64,000 bases of DNA, from NCBI RefSeq assembly GCF_000253115.1, contig NC_014145.1:3474001-3538000 (forward strand), given 5' to 3'. The translations under genes were made by a program, and so were the position numbers. This DNA is from Thiomonas arsenitoxydans. Lineage in GTDB: Bacteria > Pseudomonadota > Gammaproteobacteria > Burkholderiales > Burkholderiaceae_C. Below the pieces are notes generated by a model. That model had not been told where the DNA came from and did no database searches. It was given only the letters and a program-made list of their open reading frames with translations. Within the stretch, counting starts at the first letter, position 1. The number at the start of each line of letters is the position of its first letter. Below, one piece after another: positions 35,281 through 43,604 of the stretch.

Positions 35281-36342
35281 ATGCTCGTTACACAACAACC
35301 CGTCCTGCGTCGTTTTTGGTATGCAATCATGCCTCTGCATGATCTCGAATCTGGACCAAAACCATTCACCCTGCTCGGCGAAAAACTGGTGCTGTGGAAG
35401 ACGCCCGACGGACAGCCTGCGGCATTGCGCGACCGCTGCTGCCACCGCACCGCGCAACTGTCCAAGGGCTTTGTCGATGCTGCAGGGTGCATCGTCTGTG
35501 GGTATCACGGCTGGACCTACGACTGCGGCGGCAACTGCGTACGCATCCCCCAGAACCCGGACATGGCCATACCCGCTGGAGCGCGGGTGGAGTCGTTTCA
35601 CTGCGCAGCGCGCTATGGCTATGCCTGGGTGGCATTGGAGAAGCCGCTGGCGCCCATCCCCGACTTTCCCGAAGAGGGCGCAGAAGGGTTTCGGCGCGTC
35701 TTCCAGTTTTACGAGCGTTGGGCCACCAGCCCGCTGCGCTTCATGGAGAACGCATTCGACAACTCGCACTTCAGCTATGTGCACAAGGCGAATTTCGGCA
35801 TCTTTGAGCAGCCCCAGCCCTCGAGTTACCGCATCGAGGCCACCGAAGACGGTTTCGAGGCCGAAACCCTGGTACCCATCCGCAATCCGGCAAGCGGTCA
35901 CCGCATTACCGGCAGTACCGGAGAATTCACCCAGCGTCACCTGCTCAACCGCTGGTGGCTGCCGTTCGTGCGGCGCTTCGGTTGCGTCTACCCGGAAAGC
36001 GGCCTGCATCACATCATCTACAACTGCGCCACGCCGATTGATGATGACCACATCATGCTGGCGCAATGGCTCTATCGCAATGACACCGAGGCGGACTGCA
36101 GCACACAGGAGTTGATTGCCTGGGATCGGCCCATCGTCGATGAAGACCGCGACATCCTGGAAGCCACCGACCCGGACGCCTGCGTCGATACGCGTCGTCG
36201 CATGGAGTTCCACATGCAATCCGACAAGCCGGGCCTGATGATGCGCAAGCGCCTGCTCGAACTCTTGCATGCGCATGGCGAGGAAGAAGTTTTCAGGTCT
36301 GCGGCGGTGAAGCACTTTCCCATCCAACCCATACCCTCCTGA
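35281..36342 (+). CDS. Rieske non-heme iron oxygenase, alpha subunit
   Basis: A 353-residue oxygenase of the vanillate O-demethylase/HpxD type. The N-terminal Rieske domain has RDRCCHRTAQLSKG (Cys-x-His) and CGYHGWTYDC (Cys-x2-His). The catalytic domain holds FMENAFDNSHFSYVHKANFG, whose SHFSYVH spacing fits the two-His part of the facial triad, with an acidic ligand probably in LEATDPD. ATG 35281 has AAGAGGAG upstream. No reductase gene is adjacent, so electrons must come from elsewhere. With the neighbouring 8-oxoguanine-deaminase-type enzyme, a purine oxidase or N-demethylase role is likely but unproven. Confidence 0.85.
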   Translation: MLVTQQPVLRRFWYAIMPLHDLESGPKPFTLLGEKLVLWKTPDGQPAALRDRCCHRTAQLSKGFVDAAGCIVCGYHGWTYDCGGNCVRIPQNPDMAIPAGARVESFHCAARYGYAWVALEKPLAPIPDFPEEGAEGFRRVFQFYERWATSPLRFMENAFDNSHFSYVHKANFGIFEQPQPSSYRIEATEDGFEAETLVPIRNPASGHRITGSTGEFTQRHLLNRWWLPFVRRFGCVYPESGLHHIIYNCATPIDDDHIMLAQWLYRNDTEADCSTQELIAWDRPIVDEDRDILEATDPDACVDTRRRMEFHMQSDKPGLMMRKRLLELLHAHGEEEVFRSAAVKHFPIQPIPS

Positions 36343-36356
36343 ACAGGGATGCCCAC

Positions 36357-37196
36357 ATGGACATGACCCTCACATCGACGCCCCCTGACTCGCAAGCCAC
36401 AACGCCGCTGGACCAGCCCGACGCGCTTACCGCGCTGTTCGCCAACCGGGTTGAGAAGACCTACCCCAACGGCACCCATGCCCTTGATGAGGTGCGCCTG
36501 CGTATCCAGCAGGGCGAGTTCGTGTCGCTGCTCGGACCTTCCGGCTGCGGCAAGAGCACGCTGTTGCGCATGTTCGCCGGGCTGGATACGCCGTCGGCCG
36601 GGCGCATTCTGTGGTGGGGCTCGGAAAAAATGGACGGCGCCGACGGCAAGCAGTCGTTGTCCATGGTGTTCCAGGAGCCCACGCTGATGCCCTGGGCGCG
36701 GGTGCGCGCAAATACCCGGCTGCCGCTCGACCTGCGCGGCACGCCGCGCGCAGAGGCCGATGCCCGCGTGACCGAGGCGTTGCAGATGGTGGGACTGGAC
36801 AAATTTGCCGATTCCTGGCCGCGCGAGCTGTCCGGCGGTATGCAGATGCGCGTGTCGCTGGCGCGGGCGCTGGTCACCCACCCCAGCCTGCTGCTGCTCG
36901 ACGAACCCTTCGGCGCGCTCGACGAGTTCACCCGCAACAAGCTCGACAGCGATGTGCGCAATCTGTGGGCGCAGCAGGCCATGACCGTCGCCTTCGTCAC
37001 GCACAGCATTTACGAGGCCGTCTTTCTCTCCACCCGCGTGGTGGTCATGGCCGCCCGGCCGGGCCGGGTGATTGCCGATGTGGCCATCGACGGCCCGGAG
37101 GTGCGCGACGAGGAATGGCGGGTCAGCGCGCCGTTTCTCGCCTACTGCCGACAACTCTCCGAGCTGCTCACTGCAGCCGCGCAGGGCAGAGTCTGA
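36357..37196 (+). CDS. ABC transporter ATP-binding protein, NitT/TauT type
   Basis: A 279-residue ATPase. Walker A GPSGCGKST, signature LSGGMQMRVSLARAL, Walker B LLLLDEPFGALDEFTRN and H-loop AFVTHSIYEAVFLS are intact. It starts 15 bp after the Rieske gene and ends directly against the deaminase start. No permease or binding protein is in this operon, so it most probably powers the permease and twin binding proteins of the divergent operon. Confidence 0.92.
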   Translation: MDMTLTSTPPDSQATTPLDQPDALTALFANRVEKTYPNGTHALDEVRLRIQQGEFVSLLGPSGCGKSTLLRMFAGLDTPSAGRILWWGSEKMDGADGKQSLSMVFQEPTLMPWARVRANTRLPLDLRGTPRAEADARVTEALQMVGLDKFADSWPRELSGGMQMRVSLARALVTHPSLLLLDEPFGALDEFTRNKLDSDVRNLWAQQAMTVAFVTHSIYEAVFLSTRVVVMAARPGRVIADVAIDGPEVRDEEWRVSAPFLAYCRQLSELLTAAAQGRV

Positions 37197-38654
37197 ATGA
37201 CCCCCGAATGGACCTCTCCTATGCAGCAACCCACTTCCCCTGACCTGCTCATCCGCGGCGCACAGGCACTCCTGACCGGCCTGCCTGGCGGCGCGGCGCG
37301 AAGCGCAGGTGCAGACGTGCGTGTTCGAAACGGCGTCATCAGCGCCGTCGGCACTCTCACGCCAGAACCGGGTGAACCCGTGCTCGACGCCAGCGGCTGC
37401 GTGATCTACCCCGCCTGGGTCAATACCCACCATCATCTGTTCCAGTCCTTGCTCAAGGGCGACCCGAAGGGCATCGACTGCACCCTCACCCCCTGGCTGG
37501 CCGCCGTGCCCTACCGCTACCGCGCCGCGTTCGATGCGCAGCGGTTTCGGCTGGCCGTGCGCATCGGCCTGGTGGAGCTTGCGCTCTCGGGCTGCGGCAC
37601 CGTGGCCGATCACAACTACCTCTACTGGCCCGACATGCCTTTCGACGGCTCGGCCATCGTGTTCGATGAGGCGGAGCAACTCGGGCTGCGCATGGTCTTG
37701 TGCCGCGGCGGACAGACCCGCACCCGGCAACTCGAAACCAGCCTGCCCAAGGTGCTGCAACCCGAAACACTGCAGGCCTATCTGGATGATCTGTCAAGGC
37801 TCCAACAACGCTATCACGACCCCGCGCCGCAGGCCATGCGCCGCGTCGTGGCCGCGCCCACCACGCCGCTGTTCTCCATGCTGCCGCAGGAATTGCGCGA
37901 CACCGCGGCGCACGCGCGCAGCCTGGGTCTGCGACTGCATTCGCATCTGTCGGAGACCGTCATCTATCAGCAGACCGCACAAACGCAGCACCAGCGCAGC
38001 CCCATCGATTTTGCCGCCAGCGTGGACTGGCTGGGCCCGGACGTGTGGTTCGCCCACCTGGTCAAGCTCGACCCTGAGGAGATCGACTTGCTCGGCCGCA
38101 CCGGCACCGGCATCGCCCACTGCCCGCAGAGCAATGGGCGGCTGGGCAGCGGCATTTCCCCCATCCGTGCGCTCGAAAATGCTGGCACACCCATTTCGTT
38201 AGCGGTGGATGGCGCCGCGTCAAATGAGGCTGCCGACATGCTCAACGAAGCGCATGTCGCCTGGCTGATGGCCCGCGCCCGGGGCGGCCACGCGGCACGG
38301 CCCGAATACGCCGGAGGGCGTGGTGAAACCGGCGCGGCGGATGCCACTGTGGAAGACGTGGTGCGCTGGGGTACGGCAGGCGGCGCACGCGTGCTGGGCC
38401 TGGACAGCGTGGGCACCCTACAACCGGGCATGGCCGCAGACATTGCCATCTACGTCCTGGATCAACCGCGTCACTTCGGCCTGCACGATCCTGCCATTGC
38501 CCCCGTGGCCAGCGGGGGCGCCAGCCTGCGCGCCCTGCTGGTCGGCGGCAAGGAGGTGGTGCGCAACGGCGTCATTCCCGGCCTGGACTTGGCCGAACTC
38601 GCCGCGCAGGCGCGCGCCGCCGTGCGCACCCTGCAGAGTCTGGCAACGCCTTGA
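37197..38654 (+). CDS. Amidohydrolase, 8-oxoguanine deaminase type
   Basis: A 485-residue member of the AtzA/TrzN-like amidohydrolases that resembles 8-oxoguanine deaminase, which forms urate and ammonia. Metal-site His are in VNTHHHLFQSLLKG, then LHSHLSETVIYQQ and VWFAHLVKLDPEEIDLLGRT; HCPQSNGRLGSGISPIR and LAVDGAASNEAADML (Asp ligand) are characteristic of this subgroup. ATG 37197 follows the ATPase stop directly; an in-frame ATG at 37221 is an alternative. Urate oxidation genes are not visible in the window. Other purine-deaminase specificities cannot be excluded. Confidence 0.82.
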   Translation: MTPEWTSPMQQPTSPDLLIRGAQALLTGLPGGAARSAGADVRVRNGVISAVGTLTPEPGEPVLDASGCVIYPAWVNTHHHLFQSLLKGDPKGIDCTLTPWLAAVPYRYRAAFDAQRFRLAVRIGLVELALSGCGTVADHNYLYWPDMPFDGSAIVFDEAEQLGLRMVLCRGGQTRTRQLETSLPKVLQPETLQAYLDDLSRLQQRYHDPAPQAMRRVVAAPTTPLFSMLPQELRDTAAHARSLGLRLHSHLSETVIYQQTAQTQHQRSPIDFAASVDWLGPDVWFAHLVKLDPEEIDLLGRTGTGIAHCPQSNGRLGSGISPIRALENAGTPISLAVDGAASNEAADMLNEAHVAWLMARARGGHAARPEYAGGRGETGAADATVEDVVRWGTAGGARVLGLDSVGTLQPGMAADIAIYVLDQPRHFGLHDPAIAPVASGGASLRALLVGGKEVVRNGVIPGLDLAELAAQARAAVRTLQSLATP

Positions 38655-38660
38655 GCCACC

Positions 38661-39262
38661 ATGCGCGTTCTCTTGCTGTATGCCCATCCGGTGGAGACTA
38701 GCTTCCATGCGGCGCTGCATGCCCGCATGGTGCAGGCGCTGCGCGCAGCAGGCCACGAAGTCGATGACTTCGACCTCTACGCCGAAGACTTCAACCCGGT
38801 GCTGTCGCGCGAGGAACGCTTGAATTACCGCGACACCACCCGCAACACCGCAGCCGTGGCCAGCTATGTGCAGCGCCTGCAACGGGCCGAAGCCCTCGTG
38901 CTGTGCTTCCCTACTTGGTGCTTCGGCCTGCCCGCCATCCTCAAGGGGTTTTTCGACCGGGTTCTGGTGCCTGGCGTGGCCTTCGACATCACCAACCCGG
39001 CAAAGGTGCGCCCCGGATTGACGCATCTCCGCCACATCGCCGCCATATCGCCGCCGTCGTCACCTACGGCCGCCCCCGGTGGATGGCCTGGGCCATGGGC
39101 GATCCTCCGCGCAAAGTCGTCACCCGCTATTTACGCGCGCTGTGCGGGCGCGGCGTGCGCATCCGCTACCACGCGCGCTATCACATGAATGTTGCCACCC
39201 GCGACCAGCTCGAACGGTTCGCGCTGCGCGTGGAAGACGCCATGCACAGGCTGCCGCGGTAG
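38661..39262 (+). pseudogene. NAD(P)H:quinone reductase (flavodoxin-like fold), frameshifted by an 11-bp duplication
   Basis: The first frame encodes MRVLLLYAHPVETSFHAALH, LVLCFPTWCFGLPAILKGFF and DRVLVPGVAFD, the NQO1/MdaB/KefF-type FMN-binding fold. After LRHIAA the frame is lost; the C-terminal part (VVTYGRPRWMAWAMGDPPRK onward to MHRLPR) is in another frame. CACATCGCCGC at 39033-39043 is followed by CATATCGCCGC at 39044-39054; removing one unit restores a 196-residue protein of normal family length. It could have been the electron-transfer partner of the Rieske oxygenase, but that is speculation. Confidence 0.87.
39033..39054. repeat. 11-bp near-perfect tandem duplication that breaks the quinone reductase
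   Basis: Two adjacent 11-bp units differing at one base (CACATCGCCGC, CATATCGCCGC). The unit length equals that of the duplication in lysE at 1842-1863. The single mismatch suggests that this one is older, or that a point change followed. Confidence 0.85.
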
Positions 39263-39264
39263 CG

Positions 39265-39280
39265 AAAACCCCCTCCGGGG
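39265..39280 (-). terminator. Short intrinsic terminator for the pyrimidine importer/TetR operon
   Basis: On the minus strand CCCC-GGAG-GGGG-TTTT forms a 4-bp GC stem followed by four T, 35 bp past the end of the amidohydrolase pseudogene and between two converging genes. The stem is short, so strength is doubtful. Confidence 0.4.
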
Positions 39281-39314
39281 CGCAGATGCAGACGCGGCAG
39301 GCCTGGGGGCGCTC

Positions 39315-40570
39315 TCAGGCCGTGCGCCAATGCACCGCAGCCGGTCGTCCTGGCAACTGCAGCTCGGCCACGGCGGGCTGCGTGCTGGCGATGATCTGGC
39401 CTGCGCGCAGCACCAGCAGGCGGGTGGCGCGCAGGCGGATGGCCTCGACTGGGTCACCTGCCTGCAGCAGCACCAGATCGGCGCGGCAGCCCACGTCCAG
39501 GCCGTAGCCCTCCAGCCCGAGAATGCGCGCCGGGGTGGTGGTCACTGCGTCGAAGCACTGGCGCATCGCCGCCTGCCCCGTCATCTGCGCCACATGCAGG
39601 CCCATGTGGGCGATTTCTAGCATGTCGCCGCTGCCGCCCGCGTACCACGGGTCCATCACGCAATCCTAGCCGAAGGCCACGGGCACACCCGCGGCCAGCA
39701 GCTCGGGCACGCGGGTCATGCCGCGGCGCTTGGGATAGGTGTCGTGGCGGCCTTGCAGGGTGATGTTGATCAGCGGGTTGGCGATGGCCGCCACGCCGCT
39801 CTCGGCCATCAGCGGCAGCAGCTTGCTGACGTAATAGTTGTCCATGCTGTGCATGGAGGTGAGGTGCGAGCCGACCACCCGTCCTTGCAGCCCAAGGCGC
39901 TGGGTGTGGAAGGCCAGGGTTTCGATGTGGCGACTCATCGGGTCGTCGGACTCGTCGCAATGCATGTCCACCGGCAGGCCGCGCGCGGCGGCGAGTTCGC
40001 ACAGCAGCTTCACGCTCTCTGCGCAGTCTGCCATGGTGCGCTCGAAATGCGGAATGCCGCCCACCACGTCCACGCCCAGGTCAAGCGCGCGCTGCAGGTT
40101 GCGCAGCGCGGTCGGTGAGCGCAGCACGCCGTCCTGCGGGAAGGCGACGAGCTGCAGGTCGAGGTAGGGCCTGACGTGCTCGCGCACTTGCAACAGGGCT
40201 TCGACCGCCAGCAGACGGTCGTCGCATACATCGACATGCGAGCGGATGGCGAGCAGGCCTTTGGCCACCGCCCAGTCGCAATAGGCCAGGGCGCGCTCGA
40301 TGAGAGCGTCTTGTGTGAGCTGCGGCTTCAACTCGCCCCACAGCGTAATGCCTTCGAGCAGGGTGCCGCTCTGATTGACGCGCGGCAGGCCGTAGCTCAG
40401 CGTGGAATCCATGTGGAAATGCGCGTCGACGAAGGGCGGGCTCAGCAGCTGCCCGGCGCAGTCGATCTCGCGTGCGGCTGGACCGCGACGATGCGCCCGG
40501 CTTCAATGCCGAGGTCGATGTCGGTGCGGCCATCGGGCAGAGTGCCGCGGCGAAGAATGAGATCGAGCAT
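39315..40570 (-). pseudogene. Cytosine-deaminase-like amidohydrolase with frameshift and in-frame amber codon
   Basis: Three pieces make up one metal-dependent amidohydrolase of the CodA type. From ATG 40570 the first frame reads MLDLILRRGTLPDGRTDIDL up to QPHA, then loses one base near 40474-40480. The next frame carries the metal His pair in FVDAHFHMDSTLSYG, DMHCDESDDPMSRHIETL and GSHLTSMHSMDNYY. It stops at a TAG (about 39668-39670) in AFG-stop-DCVMDPWY and continues in the same frame to the end at 39315. The Asp-containing DPWY block lies after the stop, so no active enzyme is expected. It is downstream of the TetR gene. Confidence 0.87.
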
Positions 40571-40628
40571 CAGGCGTGTTCCTGCGGCAAGGGCTGCATG
40601 AGCGCCGCAGAGTAGCGGCAGCGCGCGC

Positions 40629-41324
40629 TCATCGTAAGCCGCTGCCGCGCAGCACCATGTCGAGCACATGGCGGGTGGCGCGTTGTTGTTGCGCTGCGTC
40701 CATCTCGGGAGCGCCCAGCACGGCCTGCACCTGCACGGCGAAATCCGCATAGGTCTGGGTGGCGGCCCAGATGGTGAAGAACAGGTGGGTGCTGTCCACC
40801 GCGTGCATGCGGCCCTGGGCGATCCATTGATCGATCACCGCAGCCTTCTCGCGCACCAGCGGGTTGAGGGTGGTGGCGAGCATGTCGCCAATTTCAGGGG
40901 CGCCGTGCAGCAATTCGTTGGCGAACACCTTGGAGGCCAATGGACGCGCGAAGGCCATGCGCATTTTGTCGCGGATATAGGTCTCCAGCGCGGCGCGCGG
41001 GTCAGCCTCCAGAACGATGCCATGCACTGGAATCAGCCAGTCGTCTAGGATGCGCGCCAGCACCCTACGGTACAGGGCGCGCTTGTTGCCGAAGTAGTAG
41101 TGCAGATTGGCCTTGGGCAGGGCCGCCGCCTCGGCAATCGCAGCCATGGTGGCGCCGCCGAACCCAGCGCCCGCAAAAACGCGCTCGGCGGCGTCGAGGA
41201 TCAGCGCCTCGTTGGCTTCACGCATGAGCCCGCGCATCCGCTTCTTCCCGCTGGATGAGCCGCGCCCCGGCACCGAGCGCGCTACTGTCTCTGCGGTGCT
41301 GGCGGGTGCCAGGGCGGCGCTCAT
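40629..41324 (-). CDS. TetR-family regulator with RutR-like C-terminal domain
   Basis: A 231-residue regulator. The helix-turn-helix is at about residues 40-85: ILDAAERVFAGAGFGGATMA, AIAEAAALPKANLHYYFGNK. The C-terminal part (KVFANELLHGAPEIGDMLAT, VIDQWIAQGRMHAVDSTHLF) resembles RutR, which senses uracil. Two RutR-like operators (45386-45401, 50939-50954) lie at the promoters of the importer operon and the preT operon on either side, so this is the probable repressor of pyrimidine use. It starts 20 bp after the binding-protein gene and is likely cotranscribed, giving feedback. Confidence 0.87.
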   Translation of the reverse strand: MSAALAPASTAETVARSVPGRGSSSGKKRMRGLMREANEALILDAAERVFAGAGFGGATMAAIAEAAALPKANLHYYFGNKRALYRRVLARILDDWLIPVHGIVLEADPRAALETYIRDKMRMAFARPLASKVFANELLHGAPEIGDMLATTLNPLVREKAAVIDQWIAQGRMHAVDSTHLFFTIWAATQTYADFAVQVQAVLGAPEMDAAQQQRATRHVLDMVLRGSGLR

Positions 41325-41343
41325 GGGTGCAATGCCCGAGGGG

Positions 41344-42378
41344 TTACTTCGCCGGTGGCCAGGGCAGTTTGGCAGCGATGTCCCAGATCGCGTGGCTGTA
41401 CCCTGCCCTGCCGGGATCGGTCTTGATCACCGGATCGCTGCCGCCTGACAGCAGCACTTTGACCGTGCGCGCGTAGTCAGCCGGGTAGAGATAGCCGATC
41501 TTGGGGGTGTTGGCGTCGGTGATGAGTTCGGCCATGCTCTTCATCTGGCGCTCCTGCACGGCCACCGTGGCGCTGCCGCTGGCGTCCTGCGCCACCACGA
41601 TCTTGGCGGCTTCTTCAGGGTGCTTCACCGCGTAGTTCCACCCGGCGAAGGAGGCCTTGAGGAACTTGGCCATCTTCTCGTCGAAGGCCTTGTCCTTGAG
41701 CTTGGGGCCCATGACATAGAGCCCGTCTTCCAGCGTGGACACGCCTTCCTTCTGATAGGAGAACACCACCAGATCGCTGGGCTTCACCCCGGCGTCGATG
41801 ATCTGCCAGTACTCGTTGTAATTCATCGCCGAGATGCAGGCGGCCTGGTTCTGCAACAGCGGATCGACGTTGAAACCCTGCTTGAGCACGGTGATGTCCT
41901 TGCCCGGCTTGTAACCCAGTTTGCTCATCCAGTTGAAGAAGGGGTATTCATTGCCGCCGAACCAGACGCCCAGCGTCTTGCCTTTGAAGTCTTTCGGGCT
42001 GGTGACGCCGCTGGACTTCTTGCACACCAGCAGCAAGCCGGAATGGTTGAACACCTGGGCGATGTTGACCAGCGGTACGCCCTTCTCGCGCGAAGCCAGC
42101 GCGTCGGGCATCCAGTCCACCACCACGTCGGCGCCACCGCCAGCGATGACCTGTACTGGCGACACGTCCGGCCCGCCCGGCTTGATGGTCACGTCCAGAC
42201 CTTCGTCCTTGTAATAGCCCTTGGCCGCAGCCACGTAATACCCGGCGAACTGCGCCTGCGGCACCCACTTGAGCTGCAGCGTGACCTTGTTGTCCGCGGC
42301 GAGCGCGGCGTGGCTTGTGCCAAGGCCGATGAGGGCGGCGGCAGCCCAGTGGCGGATGTATCCAGACAGCAATTTCAT
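41344..42378 (-). CDS. ABC substrate-binding protein, NMT1/THI5-like (pyrimidine system)
   Basis: A 344-residue periplasmic protein with signal peptide (to ALAAD). The mature start KVTLQLKWVPQAQFAGYYVA, VVVDWMPDALASREKG and FGGNEYPFFNWMSKLGYKPG are NMT1/ThiY-like. ATG 42378 has AGGAG 8 nt upstream. The operon also encodes an ATPase and two permeases, next to the pyrimidine degradation genes, so it most likely binds a pyrimidine or dihydropyrimidine/hydantoin. Exact ligand unknown. Confidence 0.9.
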   Translation of the reverse strand: MKLLSGYIRHWAAAALIGLGTSHAALAADNKVTLQLKWVPQAQFAGYYVAAAKGYYKDEGLDVTIKPGGPDVSPVQVIAGGGADVVVDWMPDALASREKGVPLVNIAQVFNHSGLLLVCKKSSGVTSPKDFKGKTLGVWFGGNEYPFFNWMSKLGYKPGKDITVLKQGFNVDPLLQNQAACISAMNYNEYWQIIDAGVKPSDLVVFSYQKEGVSTLEDGLYVMGPKLKDKAFDEKMAKFLKASFAGWNYAVKHPEEAAKIVVAQDASGSATVAVQERQMKSMAELITDANTPKIGYLYPADYARTVKVLLSGGSDPVIKTDPGRAGYSHAIWDIAAKLPWPPAK

Positions 42379-42410
42379 GATGCGCTCCTTGCGAGGTGGG
42401 TGAAATGGGA

Positions 42411-43604
42411 TTAAGAAATTCCGGCAGCGCTGCGCACCGACGGATGCCAGAACGCGGCGCGGCGCTCCAGCAGTACCAGCGCGGCATATGCAACTGAGCC
42501 AGCCACCGAGGCGGCGGTGATCGCGGCCCAGACCAAGCCCATATTCATGCGCGCCGCCTCGGTAGAAATTCGAAAGCCCAGCCCGACCGTAGGCGAGCCG
42601 AAAAACTCGGCGACGATGGCGCCTATCAGCGCCAGGGTGGCGTTGATTTTGAGCGCCGTGATCATCTGCGGCACGGCAGACGGCAGCTTGAGCAGCCATA
42701 GGGTCTGGCGGTGGCTGGCGCCGTAGGTCTGCATCAGCTCGGCCTCCAGCGTGCCCGCTGCGCGAAGCCCGGCCAGGGTGGAAACCAGCATGGGGAAAAA
42801 GGTCATCAGCGCCACTACGGCGGCCTTGGATTCCCAGCCGAAGCCGAACCACATCACGGCAATAGGGGCGACGCCCACCAGCGGCACGGCGCTGGTCATG
42901 GAAGCGATAGGCAGCAGGCCGCGCTGCAGAAAACTGTGGCGGTCGATGGCGAGCGCCACGCCAAAGCCCAGGCCGCAGCCGATGAGCCATCCGGTCAGCG
43001 CCTCGCGCACCAGGGTCTGCATGGCATCTTGCACGAGCGTGCCCGCGCGCTCCACCAGCGAGGCCAGCACCCACTGCGGCGCGGGAAGAATGACGCGCGG
43101 CACATCGAATGCCGTCACGCCCAGTTGCCAGAACAGCAAGGCCCACAGGCCGAGGACTGCGGCGGCGGACTGTGCGTCCAGGCGCGAGCCGTCGAGATGC
43201 GCGCAGCGATGCACCGTGAGCAAACCGATCAGCCCCAGTGCGACGCAGCCCAGCCAGAAACCGCTGCCTGCCTGGACATCGCCCAGAGCCGGCGGCACGC
43301 CCAGCCACAGCAGCCCGGCAGAGAGCGCCAGCAGGGTGAGGCCATAGGTCATCCAGCGCCCGCTGGGCCAGAGCAGGCGCACGGCGGCGAGCAGCAACAG
43401 GCCCAGCGCAGCCAGCGCGCGCGGCTGCTGCGCGGCGTCGAGCACCAGAGCGCCTGGTGCATCGGCCAATAAGGGCATGGCGGCGCTCAGCGCAATGGCC
43501 AGCAGGGCGCACAGCGCCAGCACGCCGCCGGGGGCGCGGCGGCGCGGCGCCACTGCGCCACCCGCCAGCGAAGAAGGGCTAGCGGCCATGGCGATTGCGC
43601 TCAT
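42411..43604 (-). CDS. ABC permease with an extra N-terminal membrane region
   Basis: A 397-residue permease, about 130 residues longer than the usual 250-280. The C-terminal part is a normal NitT/TauT permease (VPLVGVAPIAVMWFGFGWES, loop MQTYGASHRQTLWLLKLPSA). The N-terminal part adds about four hydrophobic segments (LALCALLAIALSAAMPLLA, RALAALGLLLLAAVRLLWP, YGLTLLALSAGLLWLGVPP, FWLGCVALGLIGLLTV) with no motif I recognise. ATG 43604 overlaps the stop of the partner permease (ATGA). Confidence 0.9.
   Translation of the reverse strand: MSAIAMAASPSSLAGGAVAPRRRAPGGVLALCALLAIALSAAMPLLADAPGALVLDAAQQPRALAALGLLLLAAVRLLWPSGRWMTYGLTLLALSAGLLWLGVPPALGDVQAGSGFWLGCVALGLIGLLTVHRCAHLDGSRLDAQSAAAVLGLWALLFWQLGVTAFDVPRVILPAPQWVLASLVERAGTLVQDAMQTLVREALTGWLIGCGLGFGVALAIDRHSFLQRGLLPIASMTSAVPLVGVAPIAVMWFGFGWESKAAVVALMTFFPMLVSTLAGLRAAGTLEAELMQTYGASHRQTLWLLKLPSAVPQMITALKINATLALIGAIVAEFFGSPTVGLGFRISTEAARMNMGLVWAAITAASVAGSVAYAALVLLERRAAFWHPSVRSAAGIS

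Noticed and set aside
36072..37760. 562-codon minus-strand frame opposite the Rieske, ATPase and deaminase genes
   Set aside because: Antisense shadow; the plus-strand genes carry catalytic motifs and tight operon spacing.
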